A stretch of 64,000 nt of DNA from Pseudo-nitzschia pungens (GCA_037355855.1 CM074759.1:5456001-5520000); one strand, 5' to 3'. Counted from the stretch's first letter, positions 32,856 through 43,229 are shown. The notes: a model not told the origin generated them from the letters alone. Made by a program: numbers and translations.

Positions 32856-34295
32856 TCAGTTGTGGGATCCTTTCTTTTTAAAGGTCTTTCTGTACTTTCT
32901 TCTGTACTCTTTGAGTTCCCGTTCGGAGATGTCGATCTCGTCGTCGGAGACTTCGTGGTCAGCTTGGGCCGTGGCCAGTACATAAGAGTACTCGTGGTTT
33001 GATAAGTTCCTTCCCCAGTGGGGTTTGGAGTGTTGCTCGTGGTCCGAGTCTTGTTCTTTTGCCACAAAGTGCTCCTTGAGCAAGTTGATGGTCTCCCGGT
33101 CGAACTTTCCCTTCTTGGGGGGTCCGCCGGTTAGTTTCCAGCATTTGCCGGCATGGACCTTGCCACAGGTCTTGCATAGCTGTTTGTTGCTGTTGTCCAC
33201 AGGGCGCTTCTTTTTGCCAGGGGATTTCCCGTGGTGGGTTCCTCCCCCAGATGCGGCCTTGGGGGTCTTCTTGGTGACACCGGTCTGCTTTTCGAGGTCG
33301 GTGATGCGTTGTTGCATTACTGCTTCCTTCCGGATGGTGAGTTCCAGATTTTCGAGCTTGTCGATAGTGGTGTTAAAGGAGTGGGTGTAGAGGTCCCAAC
33401 TAATGTGCTCCAGCTTCTCGCGTTGGGAGTGGGTCATGTTGGAATCCAGGATTTCCTTCATTTCTCCTTGGGTGAAACTTCTTGGTGTTTCCATTTGGTC
33501 ACTGCCACATTCCCAGAGGCATTCTGGGAGGTAGCTTTGGAGTTCGGCCATTCGATTGGCCCAGGCTCTAATGCCATGTTTGAGGTCCACGCGCATGCCT
33601 CGCATGAATCGGCGGAGGACGATATACGAGCGCTTGCCGTGTTGGTCATTGCCAAAGATTTTGAGCTTGAGGGAATGCATGCATTCCTCGATGACATCCT
33701 TTCTGTACTCCTGGGATTGGTAGTACTGGATGAGGGCGCTTGCGACCTTTTTCTTTGGGATTGGAGACTCGAGGTTGTCGGTCTCCGATTCCTTGTCGGA
33801 TCTCGCCGTGGCTGTGTCGGTTTTGTCGGCGGTTGGAGATTTCTCCTTTGCCGTCTCCTTGGAGGCTCCCGTGGGAGTTTCGGTGGCGTCTTGCCCCATT
33901 GATAGTAGTATGTTTGCTTGGTCCCTTTGCTCGATCTCTTGGATCTTTTTCTGTACGTGTCTGGTGTGATGGACCTTGTGGGTTGGTTCGGCCAAGTAGG
34001 TCCGAGCGAGCGTTCGCTGGACAAGTCCGAGTGCCTCAATAGAGAGGATTCTCTGTAGAACCTCCAATTTCTGGTCTCCGTTGAGTTTGTCATTGCCAGC
34101 AATTTTCTGGTCAAAGTCTCTCTGCCAGATAAGGAAGAGTTCTGGTCTCTCAGTACCATTGAGAACCTTCAGGTAGTCGCTGAATGCGATTCCACCTTGT
34201 TCGCTGTCTACGTTCATCTTTACGGTGTTGGCGTCTTCCGGCCAGTCCTCCCGTGTGATGTTGAAAGGTTTCAGTTTGGTTCCTTTGGTCGCCAT
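32856..34295 (-). CDS. Gag of element D (intact)
   Basis: This 479-residue Gag is homologous to that of B but diverged in the linker (residues 120-170) and near the knuckle. The knuckle variant reads CKTCGKVHAGKC (C-x2-C-x3-H-x3-C) and the C-terminus ends KKKGSHN. The UGA stop is followed at once by the pol ATG in the same frame. Confidence 0.9.
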   Translation of the reverse strand: MATKGTKLKPFNITREDWPEDANTVKMNVDSEQGGIAFSDYLKVLNGTERPELFLIWQRDFDQKIAGNDKLNGDQKLEVLQRILSIEALGLVQRTLARTYLAEPTHKVHHTRHVQKKIQEIEQRDQANILLSMGQDATETPTGASKETAKEKSPTADKTDTATARSDKESETDNLESPIPKKKVASALIQYYQSQEYRKDVIEECMHSLKLKIFGNDQHGKRSYIVLRRFMRGMRVDLKHGIRAWANRMAELQSYLPECLWECGSDQMETPRSFTQGEMKEILDSNMTHSQREKLEHISWDLYTHSFNTTIDKLENLELTIRKEAVMQQRITDLEKQTGVTKKTPKAASGGGTHHGKSPGKKKRPVDNSNKQLCKTCGKVHAGKCWKLTGGPPKKGKFDRETINLLKEHFVAKEQDSDHEQHSKPHWGRNLSNHEYSYVLATAQADHEVSDDEIDISERELKEYRRKYRKTFKKKGSHN

Positions 34296-35033
34296 GGTGA
34301 TTTAATCAGTTGTTTATTAAGTTACTTTAGTTACACTATTTCTGTTATCTTTGCTGCTTGTGTTGAAATTGAGCAAAAAGTGATTGCTCAGTTCCTCCAG
34401 TTCTTTTGCTGGATTTTTACACTGTTCTCGTGATAACTCGTGTTGTAACTGATTTTCCCCCTGGTTTGTCCAGTGGTGGGAGTTGTTTCTCTCTTTAGTT
34501 CCCGGGAATCCTGTGGTTCTCCGGAGTTGCTTCTGTTTTTATTTTGTGGGATTCGATTCCCGTGGTTCTCCGGCGTTGCTTCTCTATTAAGCGTTCACCG
34601 GGCCGGTCCCACTTCCCGTTTCCCGTGGGATTGGTGGTGTTTAGGTATTCATTATATACCTTTCCGGATATCCGTATACTTCGGTTTTGGTTGGCATTCC
34701 CTATTCGGTCTGTCCATCCACTCAGTGTTGGTCCAATTAGTCCACTCACTGGATTATGTGTCACTTTTTCGACACTTATTTCATTATTTCTTTGTTCGAT
34801 TATTTCTGCTGTCGACCATGGTCCTGTTTAGGTACTTAGGTGTCTCTGTTGCTGCTGTTGCTCCCTTCTTTGGGCGCCAACAGTTGCTGGGGTTGGTCTT
34901 CCTTGTGCTGCAGACACTGGATATCCTTCTCCCTGTTTTTGCTTCTCTGCGCCTCCATTTTTGGCAGTCTTTCGGTCTCGTCGGCGCCTTGGCCGATCGA
35001 TCTCTTTCTGCTCATGGTCATCAGCGCTCAGCT

Positions 35034-35047
35034 TGATTTTAAAATCA
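35034..35047. promoter_or_regulatory. LTR-adjacent palindrome of element D
   Basis: TGATTTTAAAATCA directly abuts the 5' LTR of D, as in A, B and E. Confidence 0.6.
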
Positions 35048-35229
35048 TGCCATACCCCGGGTCTACTAGTGATTAGAAAAGTAGTAGTGATATGCAAATT
35101 GTGAGCTCTATCAGTTAGTCTATTTGCTATCGGATCCAGCAGTCTCCAAATCGGCGATTCCGGAGACTCGCTAATCGTATTCTTACTCCAGTCCCGAGTG
35201 GACTCGTGACTGTATTTTGGTGCACGGCA
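35048..35229 (-). repeat. 5' LTR of element D
   Basis: This 182-bp copy, identical by eye to 29711-29892, is followed by GTTGT. Confidence 0.93.
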
Positions 35230-35914
35230 GTTGTGCCCTGCGAAGTTGGGCTTCGTCAGATTTATTCTTTGCCTTTTGGACCGAAGCTGCCCGCTCAGCT
35301 GCTTCACTCGGGTTTGGGGCAATCTGGGCTGCGTCGGCTAGCTCCGTCAAAAAATCATTGTCCACACGCTGAGCCTGCTCTAACTCTCTTTGTCGAGCGT
35401 GGTCATCCTGCTCTAACTGAAGTTGTCGAGCTTGCTCAGCCTGCTCTAACTCGTACTGGTGGCGTCGAGCTTGCTCAGCCTGCTCAAGGCGTCGAGCTTG
35501 CTCAGCCTGCTCTAACTCGTACTGAAGTTGTCGAGCTTGCTCAGCCTGCTCTAACTCCTGATGACGTCGAGCTCGCTCAGCCTGCTCTAACTCTCTCTGA
35601 CGTCGATCACGCTCAAACCGCTCCATCCTCTCTTTATGAAGTCGAGCTTCCTCAGCCTGCTTCATCTGCCATCGGACATACTCTTCCTTCTCTGCCTCTC
35701 TCTGACGTCGAGCACGCTCAGCCTCCTCCATTTTCTGACGTCGAGCACGCTCAGCCTCCTCCATTCTCTGACGTCGAGCACGCTCAGCCATCTCTCTCTG
35801 GTGTCGAGCACGCTCAGCCTGCTCCATCATCTTAGCCTTATCTAACAAAGGTAATAAAGTGATGTGAGAAAAATTCAGTTTACTTTATACTGTGTAAGAA
35901 TATCCAACATTGAT

Positions 35915-37207
35915 CTACCACGCACCTCCCATACCTTCATCATCATCTCCAAATGAAAGCGAACCCCACTGTTCGATGCAGCCTTCAATGTCCTCCTCGA
36001 TAGAAGATTCTACTTGGATGTCTACGATGCTCTGCTCGACAGCAATCTCATAAGAAACAAATGGTAAAAGTTGGCTTGTTTTCCCTGAGAATTCGGTTTG
36101 GCATACACCAAAATGTCGCTTGAGTTTCAAGCCATGGGAATCATCGAAACCATGATTGAAGAACTGATTTGTAACAGTCATTCCATGCGGGAACCTATAG
36201 TGGCGGACAACAGTTTGTCTTCCTTCAGTATTCATGCGGGTTCGAAAGACCTCGTAACTTTCGTAAGTCTTCTGGCATCGTGGCACCATTTTTTTCTGTT
36301 TTTTTGATTCTGTCATGTCCATGCAGAGCCTATCAATATCTTCAGTTAGAAAGAACGGTTGTAGTGGAGAGCGGATAAAGACACCCCTTCGATCCTCACT
36401 CAGCCAGGCTTCGTACATTATAGGTTGAGTTGAGCGAAAGTCGCGTATGTCGATGACAGGTTGATGGATTGTGATCTTTTCCATTCTTTTCGAAACCATT
36501 CCAGATGCAGCTGGATAAGAAACACGAACATCTCGAGTCAGCATTACCTGGATGCCTTGGTGTGCTTCAGGCTGTTCTAAGTTGATCTGAAGCTTTTCAG
36601 ATGTCTCTTCATCGCCATTGCGAATACTTCGGCTTCGAGCACTCATGGTCACCGGAGTTGAGGCGAATCTAGTGGACTTGGGAGTCGTCTTGGGAGTCGT
36701 CTTGGGAGTCGTCTTGGGAGTCGTCTTGGACGGAGGTCTAGAGAGGAGTTTAGGTGACTTGCTGGATGCCTCCCGTGAGTGGAACAGATCCCTTCTAGGT
36801 TGCGTCTCGCTGTCGCTGTCTATGTCACTGTCACTTTCCGAAGCCACACTTTCCGAAGCCACACTTTTCGAAGCCACACTTTCCGAAGCCACACTTTCCG
36901 AAGCAACACCTCCCGAGGTCACACTTCCTGGAACTCCCTTCGGAAACAATTTTCGGTTGATATTGGTAAACTCACCCTTTTTCTCCAGCTTTCTCCAATA
37001 ATTTACTATATTGCGAATCTGCGTCCGCGCTTCTGATTTCGGAGGACCGTAAAGTTCTTTATTGCCGTCAAGGATTTTCTGGAGCACTCTATTCGACCTG
37101 TCTTTGCAAACTTTGTCAATCCCTCCCTCTGCAATGATATCGAGGTAAAGTCTTTGTCGGACAAAAACTGGTAGAGATGATTGTTGTCCGCGCCGATCGA
37201 CTGTCAT
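35915..37207 (-). CDS. H ORF3: 430-residue protein with tandem VASES and TTPK repeats
   Basis: I do not recognise a family. The N-terminal 95 residues look like a small helical domain (RQRLYLDIIAEGG, then RTQIRNIVNYWRKLEKKGEF) that could bind DNA, which is inference only. Residues about 100-125 are VASES repeats, an acidic Ser/Asp stretch follows, and residues about 155-180 are TTPK repeats. The C-terminal 220 residues form a distinct region with FRSTQPIMYEAWLSEDRRG and a later HFGVCQTEF, ending in an acidic tail. It lies 85 bp upstream of ORF2 on the same strand. As a second conserved-looking protein near a Harbinger-type transposase it is a candidate DNA-binding partner. Confidence 0.68.
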   Translation of the reverse strand: MTVDRRGQQSSLPVFVRQRLYLDIIAEGGIDKVCKDRSNRVLQKILDGNKELYGPPKSEARTQIRNIVNYWRKLEKKGEFTNINRKLFPKGVPGSVTSGGVASESVASESVASKSVASESVASESDSDIDSDSETQPRRDLFHSREASSKSPKLLSRPPSKTTPKTTPKTTPKTTPKSTRFASTPVTMSARSRSIRNGDEETSEKLQINLEQPEAHQGIQVMLTRDVRVSYPAASGMVSKRMEKITIHQPVIDIRDFRSTQPIMYEAWLSEDRRGVFIRSPLQPFFLTEDIDRLCMDMTESKKQKKMVPRCQKTYESYEVFRTRMNTEGRQTVVRHYRFPHGMTVTNQFFNHGFDDSHGLKLKRHFGVCQTEFSGKTSQLLPFVSYEIAVEQSIVDIQVESSIEEDIEGCIEQWGSLSFGDDDEGMGGAW

Positions 37208-38322
37208 CTGATATTATGAAATGAGAATCGCGAAGCAAAAACGCAACACATTTCTTCAGCCGCTACTTTCCTAGTAAACCTTGGACCACCATCAGCTTAG
37301 AGTACGGCGGAATACTTCTTATTCCTTCTTTCACTCGTTCAATCCGGCATTGCACTGCTCAATGGAATCCACGATGAAAGGGCCGTTAGTTCTTTTCCTT
37401 CTTTTCGTATGGTAAGGTTAACCTTACCGTAGTCTTGCTTCAACCAAGTTTTTGATTACTGGAAATTACTCCTAATAAGCAGCTGTCAAACGGTAAACCT
37501 TACGGTAGATTATTGAAAATAATAACTTCTCACCAGCTGTCATCAGTAATTTATGTGCATCTGATCGTGGATTGTCAACGTGGTACGTAATTAAGATTAC
37601 TACTACTTCGTAAATTTTACTGTGCGCAGGGCCGTGATACGGTGGGAGAGCAAGTCAGGCCGTGATGCGGTGGGAGAAAAGGCCATATAGCCCAAGTTTT
37701 TTTAAGCATACCAGTTTTGGTATGTACCGTACTGATAAACCTTACTCAACGGGCCGACTGAGTTTTCACATGTAAGATTACGGTAACTTAAGACTTACTG
37801 GTTCGTGTTGATACATAGTGATACTCAACGCGCCTACTGAATTTTCACGATTGCTTTGTTTTTTAAAACAAAATTGTTGATACCGGTAAGGTCTTACGTC
37901 CACGACGGTCTGTTGTAAGGTTACTTAAATATTGTGACTGATAATCTACTCATACATAACTTACTCAACGGGCCTTACGTACAATCATGTTGGGATGTCC
38001 ACGACGGAATCCCGTGTCTGTTGTTTTTTGTGTTCTTTCTACAACCATGTAGTTGCCAATTGCAACATGCCGGCATGTGGATTTGTATTCTGCTATGGAA
38101 TTGTGATTCCCACAAAGAACTTGTGCTTCCCACGATGAACTTGTAATTCCCACGATGAACTTGTAATTCCCACGATGAACTTGTTTTATTTCAAGGTTGG
38201 CTATGCTATAGCGGTAGTACGTCGAATGATTCTTCACAAGCTGTGCAAGCATCAGGTGCTGTGTGATATTTTCGCTTTTCTTCAGCGTTCACACTCTGGC
38301 CTCATAATGTAGAATTCTCATC
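37208..38322. other. Intergenic region inside H between divergent ORF3 and ORF4
   Basis: No ORF is supported. It is rich in palindromic TACCGTAAG/CTTACGGTA-type motifs (for example 37405-37430 and 37730-37800), has a 26-bp direct repeat with GGCCGTGAT-CGGTGGGAGA at 37629-37683, and about four copies of a 22-bp unit with TTCCCACGATGAACTTGT at 38105-38182. It may hold divergent promoters. Confidence 0.5.
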
Positions 38323-39534
38323 ATGTCATCCTCATCCGAGAACAGCCTCGAGGGGCTGACGGATCAACAGTTGCAAATAATTCTACGAACCTGTAAGGGC
38401 ACTGACCTGGAAAGGAAAGCTGAGAATGAAGTGTTGGCTAGGTGCAAACGCGAAAATGATGTTCCTTTCGAGATCAAATCGCCGGAAGCTTCTGATGAAT
38501 CATCAGAACGCAGCAATGAGTTTGATAGGGCTATCACCAAGCTTAGTATGATCATCACCAGAACCGAAGAAGTCAGAGAAGCATGTATTGACACAGTTTC
38601 CCGTGTCTTGGACGAGTTGAAAACTGCCGCGGACGCCGTTGAAGAAAGCATCACGCAGGCGAAGCTTTGCAAGAAGAGGCGGGCTTCGCAATCGCTATCC
38701 ACCAACAAGAAGAAAGCAGCGAAGACCGACCCGACCGACGCTCAAGCAAAGACCGCCGCTCAAGCAAAGGCCGACGCTAACGCAAAGAAGAACTACCGGT
38801 ACATGGAAGACGATACCCCGGATGACATCGATTTTATGGAGAATCAGAGGAGAGCTCCAAAAATTGGTCTAAACTACGAGAGGGTAACGGATCAAAACTT
38901 CGGCAATAGCCGTTGTAACAGTGTTGCACCTGGAAGTGCCGTCAATCTTTTTTCGAAATCCAGGTGGGTTTTCGATCCCCACAAACTATCGTCTTTCAAC
39001 CTAAGCAACAACCCCGATTGGAAGCTTGTCCCTAATGCTAGCATAGCCATGTACGCATTTTACAAATCGATGCCACAACCCAAGCCAAGGAAGTGCAATC
39101 TGGAAAGAATGAACGGTATTGTGGAGAGTAACAAGGACGTCATGACCACTGAGTCGTCTATCGATTACTTTATGTCCCAGTTCCCATCCATGAGAAAAAT
39201 AAGCAGCATTGATTTGTGCGGACTGCTTACATCTCAGCCTGGAGATGGGGAAGTCTTGCATGACCCTACCCAGAACACTGTCGTCGTCTTTTGGTTGGGG
39301 GGTAACGATTTGAGATACCACTTTATGTTGTTCAATGCCAGGAAATCTCTGTTCCTCCCGATGTATGGTTGGGATGGTATTTATGTTGGCAAAAACGTCC
39401 TCGATGATGCTCTCCTTAGGAATGAGAAAGAGGTTGTCCGTGTTCTGGCACCTCATATTTGCAACAATAAGAATGCCTCCAATCATCCACCAATTTTTGT
39501 TGGTGCATGGCAGCTTGATTGTGAGGATGTTTGA
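38323..39534 (+). CDS. H ORF4: 403-residue protein of unknown function
   Basis: The N-terminal part is a Ser/Glu-rich helix region (SSSENSLEGLTDQQLQ) followed by a probable coiled coil at about 65-115. A basic patch resembling a nuclear localisation signal follows (KKRRASQSLSTNKKKAAK), then an Ala/Lys/Gln/Asp repeat (AQAKTAAQAKADANAKK). The C-terminal 200 residues form a compact domain with SKSRWVFDPHKL, VVVFWLGGNDLRYHFMLF and FVGAWQLDC. No known motif is recognised. The frame is intact. A role with the transposase is inferred only from position. Confidence 0.68.
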   Translation: MSSSSENSLEGLTDQQLQIILRTCKGTDLERKAENEVLARCKRENDVPFEIKSPEASDESSERSNEFDRAITKLSMIITRTEEVREACIDTVSRVLDELKTAADAVEESITQAKLCKKRRASQSLSTNKKKAAKTDPTDAQAKTAAQAKADANAKKNYRYMEDDTPDDIDFMENQRRAPKIGLNYERVTDQNFGNSRCNSVAPGSAVNLFSKSRWVFDPHKLSSFNLSNNPDWKLVPNASIAMYAFYKSMPQPKPRKCNLERMNGIVESNKDVMTTESSIDYFMSQFPSMRKISSIDLCGLLTSQPGDGEVLHDPTQNTVVVFWLGGNDLRYHFMLFNARKSLFLPMYGWDGIYVGKNVLDDALLRNEKEVVRVLAPHICNNKNASNHPPIFVGAWQLDCEDV

Positions 39535-39599
39535 TCAAAAGAGTTTTTTCCTTGATATAAGCGGTCTGATAATGTCCCGTCAAGAGTGGTTGAGAGTGG

Positions 39600-40030
39600 T
39601 TGAGTCACTGACAAGGATGTTCCTTTCCCCGGCAAGTCCGAAAATGTTCCGTTGTTCCTCAGTAAGATAGCTTGTCTGTTCTTCACTTTCGGTGATATAC
39701 TTTCAAGTCCGACCATTTCCCGCTGAGTTTCCCTATTCTCTCTTCACTTTCGAATTTCAAGTCCGAACATGTTCCGCTGTTCCCCGGCAAGATACCTTGC
39801 CTGTTCTATCTTCACTTATGGTGATATATTTCCCGCTGAGCTTCCCTGTTCCGCTGTTCCCTGGCAAGATACCTTGCCTGTTTTTTCTTATATTTTCAAC
39901 TCCGAACATGTTCCGCTGTTCCCCGGCAAGATACCTTGCCTGTTCTTCACTTTCGGTGATATAAATCGTCCGTTCCGCTGTTCCACGACAAGATACCTTG
40001 TCTGTTCTTTCTTCACTTTATTATAATCTA
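39600..40030. repeat. Minisatellite between convergent ORF4 and transposase
   Basis: About five degenerate units of roughly 60-75 bp share TTCCGCTGTTCCCCGGCAAG, then ATACCTTGCCTGTTC and CTTCACTTTCGGTGATATA. There is no ORF. Confidence 0.7.
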
Positions 40031-40085
40031 TTGAAAAATTTCATACTTTACTTCTCCGTTAGGTAGAACAATTATAGCAGCTTAT

Positions 40086-41093
40086 CTACATCCATTCCGC
40101 TCCCACCTCGGCGTATAAATCTTGTTCTGGTTCATTGACCAAGTCATCGATGAGTATATCGTAAAGGGGCTCATTGATTTCAATTTTATACTGGCATATT
40201 ACACAAACGGCTTCGAATGCAAGAGGAAATTTTTTCAAAGGATGCCGGAATCTATCACGGAGAATTCTAAACACCTTTGTCTTCCCATTGTAGTCTTCGT
40301 GACGTTTAAGCGCTCGCGCCTTAAATCTTTTCACCCCATATTCATCGTGTGCATTTGGGGTTGATGCAGTCTCGTTGTGCCCACGATAGCCTCCATCTCC
40401 GATACATTTCTTGCCAAGATATGTAAGACGCTGCTCTAGCCCTTTTTCGACAAAGATGGTAACATCATTCTGACCAGCTTTAAATGGTCCATTCATCCAG
40501 ATCAGCTTGCTTGAAGCTAGAGCGATGCCAAGTTCGTAGTTTATGCCAGCTTTGTTGAATTTATGGCTAAAATACTCCCGATCTTGGGAAAAGTTTGGAT
40601 ACCCCGGTTCCGCAATCCAGCAATGAGTGCCATCAACAGTCATAATCCAAAGATCGTCCCCTCCCAGATCATCTGGCCAGGTAATTTTTTTGGCTTTCAA
40701 AAGTTGGATTCGTTCAATGATGTCCCATATTTTGTCACGTGCATGGGATATATTCATGTTGAAATGTCTTTCAAATTCATTTTCAGTCGGGTAATTTCTC
40801 AAGTAATACATCGTCCTGAGGAACCACTTAAAATTGGTGTAGGAAGCCGGCAAACGCATTTCTCTTGGGGGATCGCAGGTATCCTCCAAAAAATCATGCG
40901 CAACTAAATCTTCGTATATATAGCACAAGACTGTTGGCGATGCGCCGAATGCGGAGTTAAACCGGTCATAATTTGCGGATGGTTGGGACCGCTCTATCTG
41001 TCTTGGCGTGAATCCTGCAAGAGTAAGCCCTTGATGTAGCATTGCATCGGGGTGCATAACGTGGTCATCTGGATATTCTACATTGTCCGCCAT
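40086..41093 (-). CDS. H DDE transposase (Harbinger/IS5-like, DDE_Tnp_4 type)
   Basis: This 335-residue transposase has an RNase H-like catalytic triad: first Asp in IMTVDGTHCWI near residue 154, second Asp in CIGDGGYRGH near 242, and Glu in LKRHEDYNGKTK near 274, followed by FRILRDRFRH. The N-terminal part (residues 70-145) is helical, with NFKWFLRTMYYLRNYPTENE and ISHARDKIWDIIERI. Length and motif spacing suit a complete Harbinger-type enzyme. It is the rightmost ORF of H, about 400 bp from the right subterminal array, with no stop or frameshift. It should cut and join the GGCCATCC termini. Confidence 0.85.
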   Translation of the reverse strand: MADNVEYPDDHVMHPDAMLHQGLTLAGFTPRQIERSQPSANYDRFNSAFGASPTVLCYIYEDLVAHDFLEDTCDPPREMRLPASYTNFKWFLRTMYYLRNYPTENEFERHFNMNISHARDKIWDIIERIQLLKAKKITWPDDLGGDDLWIMTVDGTHCWIAEPGYPNFSQDREYFSHKFNKAGINYELGIALASSKLIWMNGPFKAGQNDVTIFVEKGLEQRLTYLGKKCIGDGGYRGHNETASTPNAHDEYGVKRFKARALKRHEDYNGKTKVFRILRDRFRHPLKKFPLAFEAVCVICQYKIEINEPLYDILIDDLVNEPEQDLYAEVGAEWM

Positions 41094-41479
41094 GTTGGAT
41101 CGATGGAAGTTAAGTGAGCTTTCATCAAACTATCGCACCCTGTTTCATTTGTTAATACGTACGTCTAGGCTGAAGCTGGATAGGTTAAGGCAGGCCTAGT
41201 GTACCGGTACGGATACGGTAAACCTTACTGTCGACGAGGCCAGGATGGATTGAGAGGTCGAGGCCAGGATTAAGGTCGAATGTTTTTGTTCGAAAGAACA
41301 AAAAAGAATCCAAGTGATTGTAACTTACCGTAGGTTACCGTAGGTTACCTTAGGTTACCGTAAGATTACATGAACGAGAATGACTCGCAACTGTGCTTCT
41401 ACTACGTATTTTTTATTAGGCTGCGCTAGAAAGAACAAACCCAAGTTATTGCAACTTGCAGTTACTTGGGTCGTGTCAC

Positions 41480-41861
41480 GATTTCGAGAACGACTCTTGT
41501 GCGTCTAAAACTTGTACCAGGCTACGTAGGATTATACAAGACAATGCGTCTAAAAAATTTTTAGACACATAATTATGCGTCTAAAACTTGTACTAGCCTG
41601 CGTACGATTATACGGGGCCAATGCGTCTAGACGCATAATTATGCGTCTAAAAAAATTTTAGACGCACAGTGCGTCTAAAGTTAGACGCAAGACGCATAGT
41701 TATGCGTCTAAAAACTTTTTTAGACGCATAGTTATGCGTCTAAAAACTTTTTTAGACGCATAGTTATGCGTCTAAAGTTAACGGTCGTTAACGGGTTTTA
41801 ACGGTTATAACTTTTGGCGCGGTCCTCAAAAACCGCGCGAAAATAAAACCATCGGATGGCC
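41480..41861 (-). repeat. Right terminal and subterminal inverted repeat of H
   Basis: This is the inverted counterpart of 27081-27480: arrays of AGACGCATAA/TTATGCGTCT in head-to-head hairpins, then GCGGTCCTCAAAAACCGCGC and the terminus CCATCGGATGGCC. The TSD CGG follows. Confidence 0.8.
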
Positions 41862-43229
41862 CGGGGTGGGGTCGTTGGTGTACTATTAGTACCATGACCG
41901 GATACCTGACCCAGACAGTTCTTAAGTTAGCACACGAGCAAGCGAGCTAGCGCTAGCATATGATTAGATCCAATCTAATTAAGCGCTAACGCTACTCCGT
42001 GCATTGCGCTACTCCGTAGAATACAGTACTAAGCCTACAGCGCTGTACCCTGTATGCTAATCCACTACGCTACTCCACTCTGTACAAGCCTACAGGATTA
42101 CAGTACTGAGTGGATACGAACGAGTTCTCCTTTTAGATTCGCTCCGGAGCTCAGCGCTTCAGCTCAGCGCTTTGCTCACTCTTTTCTTTTCTATGTAAAA
42201 TAAAACACCATCATGCCCTCCACTTTCGATTGATCCCGATGTACCTCTAGGGGAGTACCTTGTAGTATTTGAGTGTATGTAATAGTATTTGAATCAGTAT
42301 CTTCTGTAGACTCACGATTTGCCAGCACACAACGTGCCCTTGTTGTTGCTGTTTCAGTATAGTTGACCCTACGAATTACAAGCAGTTTATTCTACGAGTC
42401 GAACTACTACGGATTGAAGTTACGAGTCAAGTTGCCGACGGGCATAAATATCAACGCAGGTGCTCATGTTGTCACTGTCCAAAACTAATTTGTGTAGAAT
42501 TTGTACCAGGCCTCCATTGGTTAGAAATGAACAACAATATTTTGGGATTTTGGCCACGGGAGGGCTTACTAAAGGGGTCTGTAGCTTAGTTGCCAAGTCA
42601 TGGATAGCAATATTGGTATACTCTGCCAGTAGAATGTAACTATTAATATATAATTCACATGTTACTTGGGTGAGTTATGGCATCCCTTACTAAGCGGGAA
42701 ATTTGTTTAAAAAAAATAATGTTCACTACCTTCGGATTTTTGACTTGCAAGCACTCGTACCGGTAAGCCTTACTCGGTTTCTTATTCATACTGTAATTAC
42801 GGTAAATTACTCTACTACGTACGTAGTACGTAGTACTGTTGTTATCGGAATGTACATCGTCTGTCCGTCTAAACGACTAGGAGTAGTGGTAGATTTTCAT
42901 GCAAAAAATTAATGATTCTTCTGATGTTTTGGCCGGATTTGAGAGGCTGCAGGCAATCAATCAATAATACGGGTATTCCTACGATTTTGATAGTCGAGAC
43001 GGGTCATGACGTTTATCCAACAATTATCTTTTCCTGAAGTGAGATCTCAAGTTAGTAATGGAAAGGGATAACTTCTGCTGAGGGGATCACAAGAATAAGG
43101 CCACGAAAAGTTCATAGCACCATCTACAGCCTTCACAAACTGATATTGTCTAAATTCAAACTCAATTGACATTGCGACTGGGTCGCATGACACCTGCCAA
43201 TCCCAAATTTTTGCATCACGGCAACAACC
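41862..43229. other. Intergenic region with dispersed repeat copy 2
   Basis: 42213-42462 is a longer relative of the repeat at 1-175. The rest has short repeats (CTACTCC, GCGCTA and TACGTAGTA motifs) and no supported gene. The last part is presumably the promoter of the acetyltransferase gene. Confidence 0.45.

Larger units (their letters stand above)
29711..35229 (-). mobile_element. Ty3/gypsy LTR retrotransposon D, nested in transposon H
   Basis: The 182-bp LTRs (29711-29892 and 35048-35229) look identical by eye. The TSD GTTGT lies at 29706-29710 and 35230-35234. Gag is intact; pol has lost part of RNase H. With identical LTRs it is the youngest LTR insertion in the window. It belongs to the A/B lineage but differs noticeably in Gag (479 residues). 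Confidence 0.94.
29038..35830 (-). pseudogene. H ORF2: coiled-coil protein with a duplicated C-terminal domain, split by element D
   Basis: The first part (35830-35230) encodes a long Glu/Arg/Ala/Gln heptad-like coiled coil built of E-Q-A-E-R-A-R-R repeats. Element D interrupts it at 29711-35229. The rest (29705-29038) adds a basic linker and two similar modules of about 65 residues, each with a G-x-V-x-x-FKG core followed by YTVP and EH (FRFKGTDRAYDDYTVP; LEFKGSEQYEKYTVP), then a Pro-rich tail. Removing D and one TSD copy gives 1269 nt, exactly 423 codons with no stop before the end, so the ORF was probably functional until D landed. An upstream TTG at 35848 is less likely than the ATG at 35830 as the start. 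Confidence 0.7.
27081..41861. mobile_element. Giant multi-gene DDE DNA transposon H (Harbinger-like)
   Basis: The inverted termini begin GGCCATCCGATGGTTTTATT at both ends and extend through a GCGCGGTTTTTGAGGACCGC segment into palindromic AGACGCATAA arrays (about 320-370 bp per side). The 3-bp target duplication CGG lies at 27078-27080 and 41862-41864. Five ORFs lie inside: an LLYKD-family ORF (28009-28803, plus), a coiled-coil ORF split by element D (35830-29038, minus), a repeat-bearing ORF (37207-35915, minus), a 403-residue ORF (38323-39534, plus) and a DDE transposase (41093-40086, minus). A 3-bp TSD and this transposase type suit PIF/Harbinger, although CGG is not the usual TWA target. 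Subtracting D and one TSD copy leaves about 9.26 kb. Confidence 0.85.
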
